Notes under the pieces: generated by a model
Told to the model about the DNA's origin: nothing
Databases searched by the model: none
What the model saw: the letters and a program-made list of their open reading frames with translations, nothing else
Part shown: positions 1-8,488 of the stretch, piece after piece
How the letters are laid out: the number at the start of each line of letters is the position of its first letter
Numbering within the stretch: the first letter of the stretch is position 1
Program-made: the position numbers and the translations under genes
Source: Albimonas sp036154955
Lineage (GTDB): Bacteria > Pseudomonadota > Alphaproteobacteria > Rhodobacterales > Rhodobacteraceae
NCBI GenBank assembly: GCA_036154955.1
Contig: JAYZWL010000004.1
Coordinates: forward strand, 1 to 64,000
Reading direction: 5' to 3'
DNA: 64,000 nucleotides

Positions 1-1433
1 AGGCGACGGCGACCTTCACGGTGACCTCTCCGAACCGCCCGCCGGTGGCGCAGGACGATGCGTTCGCGGTCAACCCGACGGCGACCTACTCGAAGAACGT
101 GTTCTCGAACAACGGCTTCGGGGCGGATTCGGACCCCGAGGGCCAGGCGATCACGGTGGTCTCCTTCAACGGTTCGGCGGCGAATGTCGGCCAGCGGATC
201 GACCTCGCGGGCGGCGGGGCGGTGCGGCTGATGGCGGACGGGCAGTTCTGGTTCGTGCCGGACGGGGACTTCAACGACCTGCCGGCCGGCGGCTCCCGCC
301 AGACCTCGTTCACCTACATGATCTCGGACGGTCATGGCGGCACGGACGAGGCCACGGCGACCTTCACGGTCAGCAACCCCAACACGCCGCCGGACGCGCG
401 CGACGACGACTTCGTCGCCGGCGCCAGCGGGGTGCTGTCCAAGAACGTGTTCTCCAACAACGGTCACGGCGCCGATACGGACCCGGAGGGCCAGACCATC
501 GCCGTGGCCGCCTTCGAAGGTTCGGCCGCCAATGTCGGCAAGTCGGTCGACCTGGAGGGCGGCGGACGGGCGCGGCTGAACGCGGACGGCCAGTTCTGGT
601 TCAACCCCGACGGCGACTTCGACGACCTCGCGCCCGGGACCAGCGCCACCACCAGCTTCACCTACATGATCTCCGACGGTCATGGCGGCGTGGACGAGGC
701 GGTGGCGAGCTTCACCATCTCCGCTCCCAACAGCCCGCCGGTGGCGCGCGACGACGACGTGACGGGGACGCCGACCGGCACGGTGTCGCGCAACGTGTTC
801 GCCGACAACGGCCATGGCGCGGATTCGGACCCGGACGGGCAGAGCTTCACCGTCACCGCGGTGGAGGGGGTGGCGGCGAATGTCGGCCAGTCCTTCGACC
901 TGGAGGGCGGCGGGCGGCTGCGGCTGAACGCGGACGGGCAGTTCTGGTTCAACCCGGACGGGGATTTCGGCCATGTGACGCCGGAGGCGCCCGACGGCTC
1001 GTCCTTCACCTATCAGATCACCGACTCCGCCGGCGCCTCGTCCACGGCCACGGTCCGGGTGACGGTGGCCATCCCCAACCGGGCGCCGGATGCGGTGGAC
1101 GACGTGATCGCGGGCCGGGCGCATGGCATCCGCTCGGGCAACCTGCTGACCAACGACCGGGATCCGGACGGCAACCCGCTGACGGTCACCGCGCTGGACG
1201 GGGTGGCGGGGGCGGTCGGGCAGCGGACGGAGCTGTTCGGCGACGACGGGTCGATCGGCTTCCTGCGGGTGAACGCCAACGGGGCCTGGTGGTACGATCC
1301 GGCCGGCCAGATGGACTGGCTGGATTTCGAGACCGGGCCGCAGCGGTTCGAATACGACGGGCCGAGCTACACCGTCGGCGACGGGCTGGGCGGCTTCGAC
1401 ACCGCCGACATCCTGATCCAGTTCGACATCTGA
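1..1433 (+). CDS. VCBS/cadherin-like repeat protein, 3' part only
   Basis: The reading frame is open from base 3, and its first residues (ATATFTVT) already match the end of a repeat, so the true start lies outside the window. Three repeats of exactly 348 bp (116 residues) begin at 33, 381 and 729; a fourth, diverged 118-residue unit begins at 1077 and ends the protein. Each opens with an N-x-P-P-x-A-x-DD turn, has a QFWFxPDGDF stretch and closes with SFTYMISDGHGG-type strands, the pattern of VCBS/bacterial cadherin-like folds found in large secreted adhesins. No RTX nonapeptides or membrane anchor are visible; the protein ends in FDI. Surface adhesion or biofilm function is inferred from the family. 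An internal GTG at 21 should not be taken as the start. Confidence 0.8.
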   Translation, partial: ATATFTVTSPNRPPVAQDDAFAVNPTATYSKNVFSNNGFGADSDPEGQAITVVSFNGSAANVGQRIDLAGGGAVRLMADGQFWFVPDGDFNDLPAGGSRQTSFTYMISDGHGGTDEATATFTVSNPNTPPDARDDDFVAGASGVLSKNVFSNNGHGADTDPEGQTIAVAAFEGSAANVGKSVDLEGGGRARLNADGQFWFNPDGDFDDLAPGTSATTSFTYMISDGHGGVDEAVASFTISAPNSPPVARDDDVTGTPTGTVSRNVFADNGHGADSDPDGQSFTVTAVEGVAANVGQSFDLEGGGRLRLNADGQFWFNPDGDFGHVTPEAPDGSSFTYQITDSAGASSTATVRVTVAIPNRAPDAVDDVIAGRAHGIRSGNLLTNDRDPDGNPLTVTALDGVAGAVGQRTELFGDDGSIGFLRVNANGAWWYDPAGQMDWLDFETGPQRFEYDGPSYTVGDGLGGFDTADILIQFDI

Positions 1434-1512
1434 CCGGGGGGCGGCCCCGCGCCGCCCCTCGATCCTCCCGCCCGGCGCGGCGCCCCCGCGCGGTTCCCGA
1501 AACGGCGGCGGC

Positions 1513-1929
1513 CTATTCGTCAGGCGGCCGCAGGGCGCCCAGCGCCAGTTGCCGGACGAGCCCGCATCGCGCGCTGTAGGCGGCGTCCCGGTCGGCATCC
1601 TTGGCCGCCGCCTCCAGCGCGTTGAGCAGCAGGCCGATGCGCCGGAAGCCGAGCAGTTGCGCATGGCCCGCCGCCGCATGGGCCTGACGGCCGAGGCCCA
1701 CCCAATCGACCGACCCGGGACCGATCAGCGGCAAGGGGCCGGGATCAGGCGCGTCCGCGCCGCCGCCGGCTTCCTCCGGATCCGGAAGCCCGGCCAGGGC
1801 CGCGATTTCGGCCCTCAGCGCGTCGATATGGCTGCGCAGTCGATCCGGGGGCAGAACGGCCAGAAGCTCCGCCCGGCGCTCCGCCGTCATCTCGTCCCGG
1901 GGCGTGGCCGGATGGGCGTGAACGGTCAT
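1513..1929 (-). CDS. Hpt-domain phosphotransfer protein
   Basis: 138-residue cytoplasmic protein. Residues about 75-110 carry an Hpt-like helix with the order AH-xxx-GHAQLLG, matching the usual AHxLKGSAxxLG signature; His84 is the likely phosphoacceptor (His89 is the second histidine, in the Gly-Ser position of the consensus). The ATG overlaps the stop of the hybrid kinase gene by ATGA, so the two are co-transcribed and probably translationally coupled. Known role of the family: it passes phosphate from a hybrid kinase receiver to a separate response regulator. No such regulator is adjacent, so the output is unknown. The first 70 residues are unremarkable. The Hpt call rests on the motif and context only. 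Confidence 0.65.
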   Translation of the reverse strand: MTVHAHPATPRDEMTAERRAELLAVLPPDRLRSHIDALRAEIAALAGLPDPEEAGGGADAPDPGPLPLIGPGSVDWVGLGRQAHAAAGHAQLLGFRRIGLLLNALEAAAKDADRDAAYSARCGLVRQLALGALRPPDE

Positions 1930-4517
1930 GGCGCGGTCTCCCTCGACGTCGCGGCGTCGCGGTCGCCCGGGAAAGCGCCTGGGGACGCGCCCGGGGACGC
2001 GCCCGGGGACGCGACCGGGTCGCGGTCATCCTGTCCGCCCCGACTGCCGCCGTCCCCGATCCCGCCATCCCCGGCCCGCTCGTCTCGGGACCTGTCGTCT
2101 CCGGACCTGTCGGGCCGGGCGCGAAGAATTTCCGCGATCTGGTCCGCTTCCAGGGGCTTTTTCAGGATATGTTCGATCCCCTGGCCGCGGACGTCGGCCT
2201 TCACCCCATCGTCGGCATAGGCGGTCAGCGCCACGATCAGGCTGTCGCGCGACCCGCCCTCGCCGGCCCGCAGGGCGCGGGCCACATCGGCGCCGGTGCC
2301 GTCGGGCAACTGCAGGTCCAGCAGCACCAGGTCGTAGCGCCGGGCCCGTCCCAGCTCCACCGCCCGGGCCACGGCGGAGGCGTGGTCGACCTCGAATCCG
2401 GACCGGGCGAGCTGGGCCAGCGTCACCTCCGCCAGCAGCGGATCGTCCTCCACCAGCAGCACCGTGAGGCCCCGTCCCGCCGCGGCGGGATCGTAGCCCA
2501 CGGCGCGGGCGCGGCCTGCCGGCGGCTCCGCCAGGCGCAGGGGCGCGGCGAACCAGAACACCGAGCCGCCGCCCGGCCGCGGCCGCACGCCGATGTCGCC
2601 GCCCAGCCCGATCAGGATGCGCTTGCAGATGGCCAGCCCCAGCCCCAGCCCCCGCACGCCCGCGGGCTCCGGCCGCATGCCTTCGGCGAGGCCCCGGCCG
2701 GCGGCGCCGCGCAGCTGGCGGAACGGCTCGAAGATCAGCTTGCGCGCGGCGGGCGGGACGCCGATGCCGGTATCCTCCACCTCCACCCGCAGACGGCGGG
2801 TCTCTCCCGGACCGCCGGGGGGGCCGTCGAGCGCGGCGCGCAGCACCACGCGTCCGGTCTCGGTGAACTTGACGGCGTTGGCCAGCAGGTTCTCGGTCAC
2901 CTGCCGCAGGCGCACCCGGTCGCCGGTGACGTGGATGCCGCGCAGCTCCCCGATCTCGGCCACGAAGCCGAGCCCCTCGTCCCCGGCCCGGGCGGCGGCG
3001 GCGAGCGCCGCGGCCTCGAACAGCTCATGCAGGTCGAAATCCGCGACCCGTCCGGCCCCGACTTCGCCCGAAAGGGCGGCGAATTCGAACACATCCTCCG
3101 ACATCGAGGCGATGACCTCCGCCGCCTGTCGGGCGTTGTCGACATAGCGCGCCAGCCGGTCCGAGGCGCGGGGCGGCGGCTGGTCCTGCGGGATGGGGTC
3201 GGCCGCCCGCCTGCGCCGCACGCCGCCGGTCAGGTCGGCGGCCAGGTCCAGCGCGCCGACCAGCGCGGAGATCGGCGTGCGCAGCTCATGCCCGATGACC
3301 GCCAGCATCTCCGACCGTTCGGCCGACAGCGCCTCGGCCCGGTCGCGGGCGGCGACCAGGTCGGTGACGTCGGCGACGGTCACCAGATGCCCGCCGACGG
3401 TGCGTCGGCCGCACTCGATCAGCAGGTGACGCCCGTCGGGCAGCACCTTGAGCCGTCGTTCCGAGGGCGGACGGTAGGGCGCGATCTCATGGTTGATCCA
3501 CGCCTCCTCCCGCCGATAGGCGTCGGGGGCGAGACCGGCGGCGACCAGGCGGGCGAAATGGTCCCGCGCCGTGTCGCCCACGCGCCAGCCCTCCCCCCGC
3601 GCCCGGTGCAGGTCGGCGAATTCGGCGTTGCATCGCGACAACCGGCCGTCGGCGTCGAAGAAGGCGATGGCATGGGCGGCGGCGCCCATGGTTTCGTCCG
3701 CCCGGGTCCGGGCCTCCAGCGTCGCGCGGGCCAGCCGCAGCCCCCAGCGCAGGCCGAGCGCGGAGCCCAGCCCGGTCAGCAGCGCCGCGACGGCGAAGAT
3801 CAGGCGTTGCCGAAGCTGGGTTTCGCGGAAGCTGCGCAGGGCGCGGGTCATCTCCGGGCGCAGCTTCAGTTCGGCGGCGTAGAGCGCGCGGCCCATGTCG
3901 CGGATCGGGTCGACCCAGCGCAGCACGAAGCCGCGCAGCGCCTGCAGGGCGTCGCGCCGCGTGGTCGCCCGCGCCGGCGCGTCGCCGGCCGGATCCGGCG
4001 CCGGGGCGGCGCCGAGAACGTGGTCGAGCCGCAGCAGCGCCGCGGCGAGGTCGTCGAGGTCGCGGCCATGCCGCTCCGCCTCCGCCGTGGTGTCGAGCCG
4101 GGTCATGAAGCTGTCGGTGCGCAGCAGGTCCAGCCGGCTCCACACGATCTCGTATTGCAGGCCGATGTCGGGGGGGAGAAGGGCGTCCGCGCCGTGCTGC
4201 GGCGGGACCGCGCCGGTCGCCGGCGTCGTTCCCGTCTCCATCCCCGTCCCCGTCTTCGTCTTCGTCTCCGCCTCCGCCGAATGCTGCGCCTCGTCCACCA
4301 TCACCGCGAGGCGAAGCAGCTCGGTCTCCGCCTGGGTCGCCAGCCAGGACACCGCGGTCTCCGCGATGCGGGAGCGGCTTTCCTCAAGCTCCAGCGTGGC
4401 GCGGTAGTCGGTCGCGGCCGACCAGGCCATCACCGCCGAAATCGCGACGGCGAGCGCCGCGACGCCGAGCGGCGCCCGGTCGATCAGCCGATCACTCGCC
4501 CAGGAAACGGATCTCAT
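1926..4517 (-). CDS. membrane-bound PAS hybrid sensor histidine kinase
   Basis: 863 residues from the ATG at 4517; a longer frame to 4589 would run far into the upstream gene. A membrane helix at about 14-32 and a second at about 236-256 bracket a periplasmic segment. A PAS-like domain follows (about 290-390, DGRLSRCNAEF), then a HisKA box with phospho-His410 (VIGHELRTP), an HATPase domain with GIGVPP and GLGLAICK motifs, and a C-terminal receiver with Asp734 (LVLLDLQLPDG). The tail is charged and low in complexity and includes a tandem 12-bp repeat at about 1981-2019. It lies between a periplasmic molybdopterin-fold protein (26-bp overlap upstream) and the Hpt protein (4-bp overlap downstream), so signal input, kinase and phosphorelay appear to form one operon. 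The ligand is unknown. Confidence 0.88.
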   Translation of the reverse strand: MRSVSWASDRLIDRAPLGVAALAVAISAVMAWSAATDYRATLELEESRSRIAETAVSWLATQAETELLRLAVMVDEAQHSAEAETKTKTGTGMETGTTPATGAVPPQHGADALLPPDIGLQYEIVWSRLDLLRTDSFMTRLDTTAEAERHGRDLDDLAAALLRLDHVLGAAPAPDPAGDAPARATTRRDALQALRGFVLRWVDPIRDMGRALYAAELKLRPEMTRALRSFRETQLRQRLIFAVAALLTGLGSALGLRWGLRLARATLEARTRADETMGAAAHAIAFFDADGRLSRCNAEFADLHRARGEGWRVGDTARDHFARLVAAGLAPDAYRREEAWINHEIAPYRPPSERRLKVLPDGRHLLIECGRRTVGGHLVTVADVTDLVAARDRAEALSAERSEMLAVIGHELRTPISALVGALDLAADLTGGVRRRRAADPIPQDQPPPRASDRLARYVDNARQAAEVIASMSEDVFEFAALSGEVGAGRVADFDLHELFEAAALAAAARAGDEGLGFVAEIGELRGIHVTGDRVRLRQVTENLLANAVKFTETGRVVLRAALDGPPGGPGETRRLRVEVEDTGIGVPPAARKLIFEPFRQLRGAAGRGLAEGMRPEPAGVRGLGLGLAICKRILIGLGGDIGVRPRPGGGSVFWFAAPLRLAEPPAGRARAVGYDPAAAGRGLTVLLVEDDPLLAEVTLAQLARSGFEVDHASAVARAVELGRARRYDLVLLDLQLPDGTGADVARALRAGEGGSRDSLIVALTAYADDGVKADVRGQGIEHILKKPLEADQIAEILRARPDRSGDDRSRDERAGDGGIGDGGSRGGQDDRDPVASPGASPGASPGAFPGDRDAATSRETAP

Positions 4518-5004
4518 CGATCTGCCAGATCCACATGTGAGTCTTGTCCGACGCGGCGAGATCGGGACGCTCCACCGACGGGAACACAAGCCAGACCGGC
4601 CCCTTGTCGCGCACCGGGATCGGCCGGCCGTCCATGCGCAGGGCCAGCACGCCGCCGTCGGCGATCACCTGTTCGACGTCGAGCGAGATCTCGTAGGCGT
4701 TGAGCGCGCGCAGGATCACCGCCCCCCCGCCTATGCCGAGGCTGCGGGCGAAGGCGTCGAAGGCGACGCCGCCGAAGGTCACCTCGCCCTCCGTCCAGGG
4801 CGTGACGGCCTTCACCTCGGTCTGCGGCATGGCGGAGAGGCGGTCGAGGGCGATTCGCTCCGATACCGGCCGGGCGGCGTTCGGCGCCTCCACCCCCAGC
4901 GAGGGGCCGCCGGCGCGCGCGCCGTCCCCGGTCGCGAGGCCGATGGCGAGGCAGGCGAGAAGACCGGCGAGACCGGCGTGACGGGGAAGCAGGCTTCGAA
5001 ACAT
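4492..5004 (-). CDS. periplasmic molybdopterin-binding-fold protein
   Basis: 170 residues from ATG 5004, which begins a clear Sec signal peptide (MFRSLLPRHAGLAGLLACLA, ending near ARA). The rest resembles the small stand-alone SUOX/oxidoreductase molybdopterin-binding fold: a strand-rich start, the segment VTFGGVAFDAFARSLG, the LNAYEISLD strand, then VRDKGPVWLVFPS and an end at WIWQIDEIRFLGE. The cysteine that ligates molybdenum in true sulfite oxidases is not evident, so I read it as a cofactor-less or sensory relative rather than an enzyme. It heads the operon with the hybrid kinase and Hpt protein, and may be the periplasmic input of that kinase; that link is inference from gene order. Confidence is good for export and moderate for the fold. 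Confidence 0.65.
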   Translation of the reverse strand: MFRSLLPRHAGLAGLLACLAIGLATGDGARAGGPSLGVEAPNAARPVSERIALDRLSAMPQTEVKAVTPWTEGEVTFGGVAFDAFARSLGIGGGAVILRALNAYEISLDVEQVIADGGVLALRMDGRPIPVRDKGPVWLVFPSVERPDLAASDKTHMWIWQIDEIRFLGE

Positions 5005-5353
5005 GATCGGATCCCCTTGAAGACGCGCGAGTGCGCGGCGCGGGCGGGCAGGGCGGGCGGACGTGACGCGCGGCAAGGCGCGCCGGTCGGCGCCGGCGGT
5101 GGCGACACGGGGCCGCGTCGCGCCGCCCCGCCCGGGTTCTGGACGAGAAAGGTCAAGCCTTCCTTTACCCGGCGCCGGCGCGACCGACTTCCCGGCGTCT
5201 CGCCCGCCTGCCGCGGGTCGAGGGACGGCCGGACCGCTTTCCGACGGTTTCGGTAGGTTTATTCGCCGCGCCCCCTTTTCCTGACCGAAACCATCAACTA
5301 TCACCGGAGCGAACGGCGCGCCGCCGGGGCGCGTCCGGCAGAGGGAGTCACCC
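5005..5353. other. divergent intergenic region with no gene
   Basis: 349 bp between two genes that are transcribed away from each other (molybdopterin-fold protein, minus; imelysin, plus), so it must hold both promoters. A less GC-rich patch at about 5235-5310 is the likeliest promoter region for the imelysin gene. I see no convincing Fur, RirA or Irr palindrome by eye. A Shine-Dalgarno GAGGGAG sits just before ATG 5354. Confidence 0.4.
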
Positions 5354-6637
5354 ATGTTCCGCCGCGCCGCCTCGCCCCTTCGGATCTCCGCCCTGGCCCT
5401 GTCCGCCGCCCTGGGCGCGGGCTTCGCCATGCCCGCCGCCGCCGCCGAAAAGACCGAGGTGCTGGGGGCCTACGCCGATATCGCCGCCGCCGGCTACGGC
5501 GACGCGCTGACCACCGCCCGCGCCCTGCAGGACGCCGTCGCCGCGCTGATCGACGCGCCCTCGGCCGATGCGCTCGCCGCCGCCCGCAAGGCCTGGCTCT
5601 CGGCCCGCGTGCCCTACCAGCAGACCGAGGCCTTCCGCTTCGGCAACCCGATCGTCGACGACTGGGAGGGCAAGGTGAACGCCTGGCCGCTGGACGAGGG
5701 GCTGATCGACTACGTGCAGGACGGCGGCGCCACCGACGAGAACCCCTACGCGGCCGTCAACGTCATCGCCAACCCGTCCTTCGAACTGTCGGGCGAGACG
5801 GTCGACGCCTCGAAGATCACGCCGGAGCTGCTCTCCGAAACCCTGCAGGAGGCCGACGGGATCGAGGCGAACGTGGCCACCGGCTACCATGCCATCGAGT
5901 TCCTGCTCTGGGGCCAGGACCTGAACGGGACCGGCCCGGGCGCCGGAAATCGGCCCTGGACCGACTACGCCGCGGGCGACGCCTGCACCGGCGGGAACTG
6001 CGACCGTCGCGGCGAATACCTCGCCGCCGCCGCGGCGCTGCTGGTCTCCGACCTCGAATACATGGCCGCACAGTGGGCGGCGGAGGGCGAGGCGCGGACC
6101 GCGCTGCTCGCCGACCCGGATGCGGGCGTCACCGCCATCCTCACCGGCATCGGCAGCCTTTCCTACGGCGAGCAGGCGGGCGAGCGGATGAAGCTGGGCC
6201 TGATGCTCAACGACCCGGAGGAGGAGCACGACTGCTTCTCCGACAACACCTACAACAGCCACTATTACGACGGGCTGGGCATGCGGAACGTCTATACCGG
6301 CCGCTATGTCGGGGTGGACGGGCGCATCGTCTCCGGCCCCTCGGTGTCGGAGCTGGTGGCGGCGAAGGACCCCGAGGCGGACGCGGCGATGCGCGAGGCA
6401 CTGGACCGCTCCATGCAGGCGCTGGGCGACATCAAGACCGCGGCCGAAGCCGGGTTCAGCTACGACATGATGCTGGCCCGCGGGTCCGAGGCCGGCGAGG
6501 CGCTGATCGGCGGCGCGGTGGAGGCGCTGGTCGCCCAGACCCGCGCGGTGGAGCGCGCGGTGGCCGCGCTGGACCTGCAGCCGATCGCCATCGAGGGCTC
6601 CGACAGCCTCGACAACCCCACCGCCGTCTTCCAGTGA
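5354..6637 (+). CDS. imelysin family iron-associated periplasmic protein
   Basis: 427 residues with a Sec signal peptide (hydrophobic 12-30, cleavage near PAAAA). The imelysin (M75/IrpA-like) fold shows in AWLSARVPYQQTEAFRFG and in the GxHxxE signature GYHAIEFLLWG, giving His179 and Glu182 as candidate metal or ligand residues. Family knowledge: imelysin proteins are exported, often iron-regulated, and related to the EfeO iron-uptake component; peptidase activity is doubtful. It is the first gene of a same-strand locus with a barrel protein, a di-heme DUF1111 protein, a second imelysin and a DUF1513 protein. A hairpin at 6644-6665 follows, so it may be made in higher amount than the rest. GAGGGAG before the ATG supports the start. 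Confidence 0.88.
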   Translation: MFRRAASPLRISALALSAALGAGFAMPAAAAEKTEVLGAYADIAAAGYGDALTTARALQDAVAALIDAPSADALAAARKAWLSARVPYQQTEAFRFGNPIVDDWEGKVNAWPLDEGLIDYVQDGGATDENPYAAVNVIANPSFELSGETVDASKITPELLSETLQEADGIEANVATGYHAIEFLLWGQDLNGTGPGAGNRPWTDYAAGDACTGGNCDRRGEYLAAAAALLVSDLEYMAAQWAAEGEARTALLADPDAGVTAILTGIGSLSYGEQAGERMKLGLMLNDPEEEHDCFSDNTYNSHYYDGLGMRNVYTGRYVGVDGRIVSGPSVSELVAAKDPEADAAMREALDRSMQALGDIKTAAEAGFSYDMMLARGSEAGEALIGGAVEALVAQTRAVERAVAALDLQPIAIEGSDSLDNPTAVFQ

Positions 6638-6643
6638 CGGCCT

Positions 6644-6665
6644 GAGGCCCGGGGGACCGGGCCTC
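6644..6665 (+). terminator. hairpin after the first imelysin gene
   Basis: Perfect 9-bp stem GAGGCCCGG / CCGGGCCTC with a 4-base loop, 6 bases after the stop codon. There is no T tract, so it may act as an mRNA 3'-end stabiliser or a weak terminator rather than a strong intrinsic one. Confidence 0.5.
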
Positions 6666-7153
6666 CGCTCCGCCTCCCGCCGCAGGGTCGCAGGGGGGGG
6701 CGGGAGAACGCGCTTCCGGGCGCGGCGCCGGCCGCGGCCGGGACGCCGCCCCGCGTCGCGCCGGCCGCCGCCCGCAAGGCCGCGCCCGGACCGACGCCCC
6801 AGGACCCGACCGCCGGCGCCGCTTCGCGCGTCGCCCCCGCGGCCGGGTTCCAGGTCTCCTGACATTCCGTCGCGACGTCGCCTCCCCCGCCCCGCCCCGG
6901 CCCTGCCGCCGGTCCGGGACGCGACGGCGCCGCGACGCGCCCCGAGACGCCCGCGCCCCGACCGCATCCGCCGGGGCGCGGGCGCGGGCCGGAGGTCCGG
7001 CAGGCCTCCGGCCCGCGCCAGCCAGCGCGGTCCCCCGGCCGATGGGCCGTGCGCGCGAGCCAGCGATGCGCGCCGTCCGCGTCCGTCGCGACGCGGCGGC
7101 GCGCAGGCGCCTCACGCCCTTTCACGTCTCCCCCCGATCCGGATGGACCCAAG
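6666..7153. other. 488-bp gene-free stretch
   Basis: Extremely GC-rich spacer between the imelysin and barrel genes. Open frames are present on both strands but are arginine/proline/alanine-rich shadows without a domain. No repeat or regulatory site is obvious; a promoter for the barrel gene could lie near its right end. Confidence 0.35.
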
Positions 7154-8221
7154 ATGGCTCATACCCTCCCCGCCGCCCGCGCGGCCCTTCTGCTCTCGCT
7201 CATCGCTCCGCTTCCCGCCCTCGCCCAGTCGGACGAAGGGGGCTTCGACGGCCCCTCCGCCGAATGGTCCCTGTCGGTCGAGGCCGACATGGACGCCAAC
7301 GTCGCCTCCACCGACCCGGCCGCCGAACTGGTCGACGTCTACCCGACCATCGAGGCCGGGCTGACCGTCGAGGCGGCCGAGTGGCTGTCGCTCAACGCCC
7401 ATGCGGTGCTGGAGCCGGTGGCGGACCCGGTCGACGACCGCTTCTTCGAGGACCTGGGTCTATACGTCGACGAGCTGTTCGCCACCGCGCACCGGGACGA
7501 CATGAGCCTGTCTGCGGGCAAGCTCGGCGTCCCGTTCGGCGTGGCCTGGGACGCGGCGCCGGGGCTCTACGGCACCGACTTCGCGGAGGACTACGAGATT
7601 TCGGAGCAGATCGGCGCCGTGGTCTCCGTCCCCCTCGGCCGCACGCCGGGAGCGGCCACCCTGTCGATCGCGGCCTTCTTCGCCGACCGCACGGTCCTGT
7701 CGGATGCGCTGGGCGAAAGCCGCGGGCCGCTGCGCCTCGGCGACGGGGGCGCCGGCAACACCGAGGCGCCGGAGAACCTCGCCCTCTCGCTCGACGGCGA
7801 GGTGGGCGAGGCCTGGACCTGGACGCTGGGCCTGCGCCGGCTCGCGGCGGGGCGGGGGGATCCGGAGGACGAGCTGGGCGCCGTGGCCGGCTTCACCCAC
7901 GCCATGGAGATCGACGACGACACCGGTCTCGACCTGATCGCCGAGGGCGCCTGGCTGGTCAACGCCGGCGGCGGGACCGCGGACGCGCTCTACCTCACCG
8001 CCGGCGCCGCGGCGACGCGGGGGCCGTGGGAGCTGTCTGCGGTCTACGCCCTGCGCGATGTGGACGGGGCGGACACCGACCATCTGGGCACGGTCTCTCT
8101 GGGCTACGCGATCACCGAGGCGGTGACCGCCGGCGTCGCCTACCGGCTGGGCCGGGAAGGCGGCGAGACCACCCACACCATCGGCCTCGCGCTGGTCGCG
8201 GAATTCGGCGGCGGGTTCTGA
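7154..8221 (+). CDS. outer-membrane beta-barrel protein (porin / LbtU-like)
   Basis: 355 residues from ATG 7154, chosen because it starts directly with a signal peptide (MAHTLPAARAALLLSLIAPL, cleavage near ALAQ); an upstream in-frame ATG at 7049 adds only arginine-rich residues. The mature part alternates short amphipathic strands and turns (SVEADMDANV, LSLNAHAVLEPV, GAVAGFTHAM, LGTVSLGYAI) and ends in a terminal Phe (GGGF), as outer-membrane barrels do. The segment with LYVDELFATA and LSAGKLGVPFG recalls LbtU-like siderophore porins. Placed inside the imelysin/di-heme locus, it is probably the outer-membrane part of an iron-acquisition system; the substrate is not shown by sequence. There is no plug domain, so it is not a TonB receptor. 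Confidence 0.65.
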   Translation: MAHTLPAARAALLLSLIAPLPALAQSDEGGFDGPSAEWSLSVEADMDANVASTDPAAELVDVYPTIEAGLTVEAAEWLSLNAHAVLEPVADPVDDRFFEDLGLYVDELFATAHRDDMSLSAGKLGVPFGVAWDAAPGLYGTDFAEDYEISEQIGAVVSVPLGRTPGAATLSIAAFFADRTVLSDALGESRGPLRLGDGGAGNTEAPENLALSLDGEVGEAWTWTLGLRRLAAGRGDPEDELGAVAGFTHAMEIDDDTGLDLIAEGAWLVNAGGGTADALYLTAGAAATRGPWELSAVYALRDVDGADTDHLGTVSLGYAITEAVTAGVAYRLGREGGETTHTIGLALVAEFGGGF

Positions 8222-8249
8222 CCGCCTGCGGGCCGCTTTCCCCCACCGC

Positions 8250-8272
8250 TTTCCCCCGCCGGCGGGGGGAAG
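8250..8272 (+). terminator. C/G-run hairpin after the barrel gene
   Basis: An arm TTCCCCCGCC at 8251-8260 faces GGCGGGGGGAA immediately after it, with one bulged G and practically no loop, about 30 bases beyond the stop. No T tract. Probably an RNA 3'-end structure. Confidence 0.35.
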
Positions 8273-8291
8273 GCGCCGCCGGTCCTGCAGG

Positions 8292-8317
8292 GCGCCCCGG
8301 GCTTGACCCGGGGCCTC
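8292..8317. repeat. dispersed palindromic repeat, single half-unit
   Basis: Contains the core CCCCGGGCTTGACCCGGGG, itself an imperfect palindrome. The same unit recurs near 31263, 33811, 36617, 37825 and 45650. Here only one copy is present, between the barrel gene and the di-heme gene. Confidence 0.7.
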
Positions 8318-8488
8318 GCCGCGGGTGCCGCCAGGCCGTTCGGGACGGCGGGCGCGCCTTGCCGCGGGCGCGGGGCGGGCCGGCCGCTCCGGCCTCCCCC
8401 GTGCTGCGACGGACCCGCGACACCCGGTCCGGTTGGCTTCGCCGGGATGGTCGATCAAAACGCTCGGGAAATCGGCCGTGGATCGACC

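Noticed and set aside
21..23. GTG at 21 as the start of the left-end gene
   Set aside because: The upstream residues in frame continue the repeat pattern to the window edge, so the gene begins outside.
2169..4703. 844-codon plus-strand frame opposite the hybrid kinase
   Set aside because: Composition is histidine/glutamine/glycine-rich, without domains; the minus strand carries the real kinase.
5235..5310. Fur or Irr box upstream of the first imelysin
   Set aside because: The patch is less GC-rich, but I could not find a convincing inverted repeat of either type by eye.
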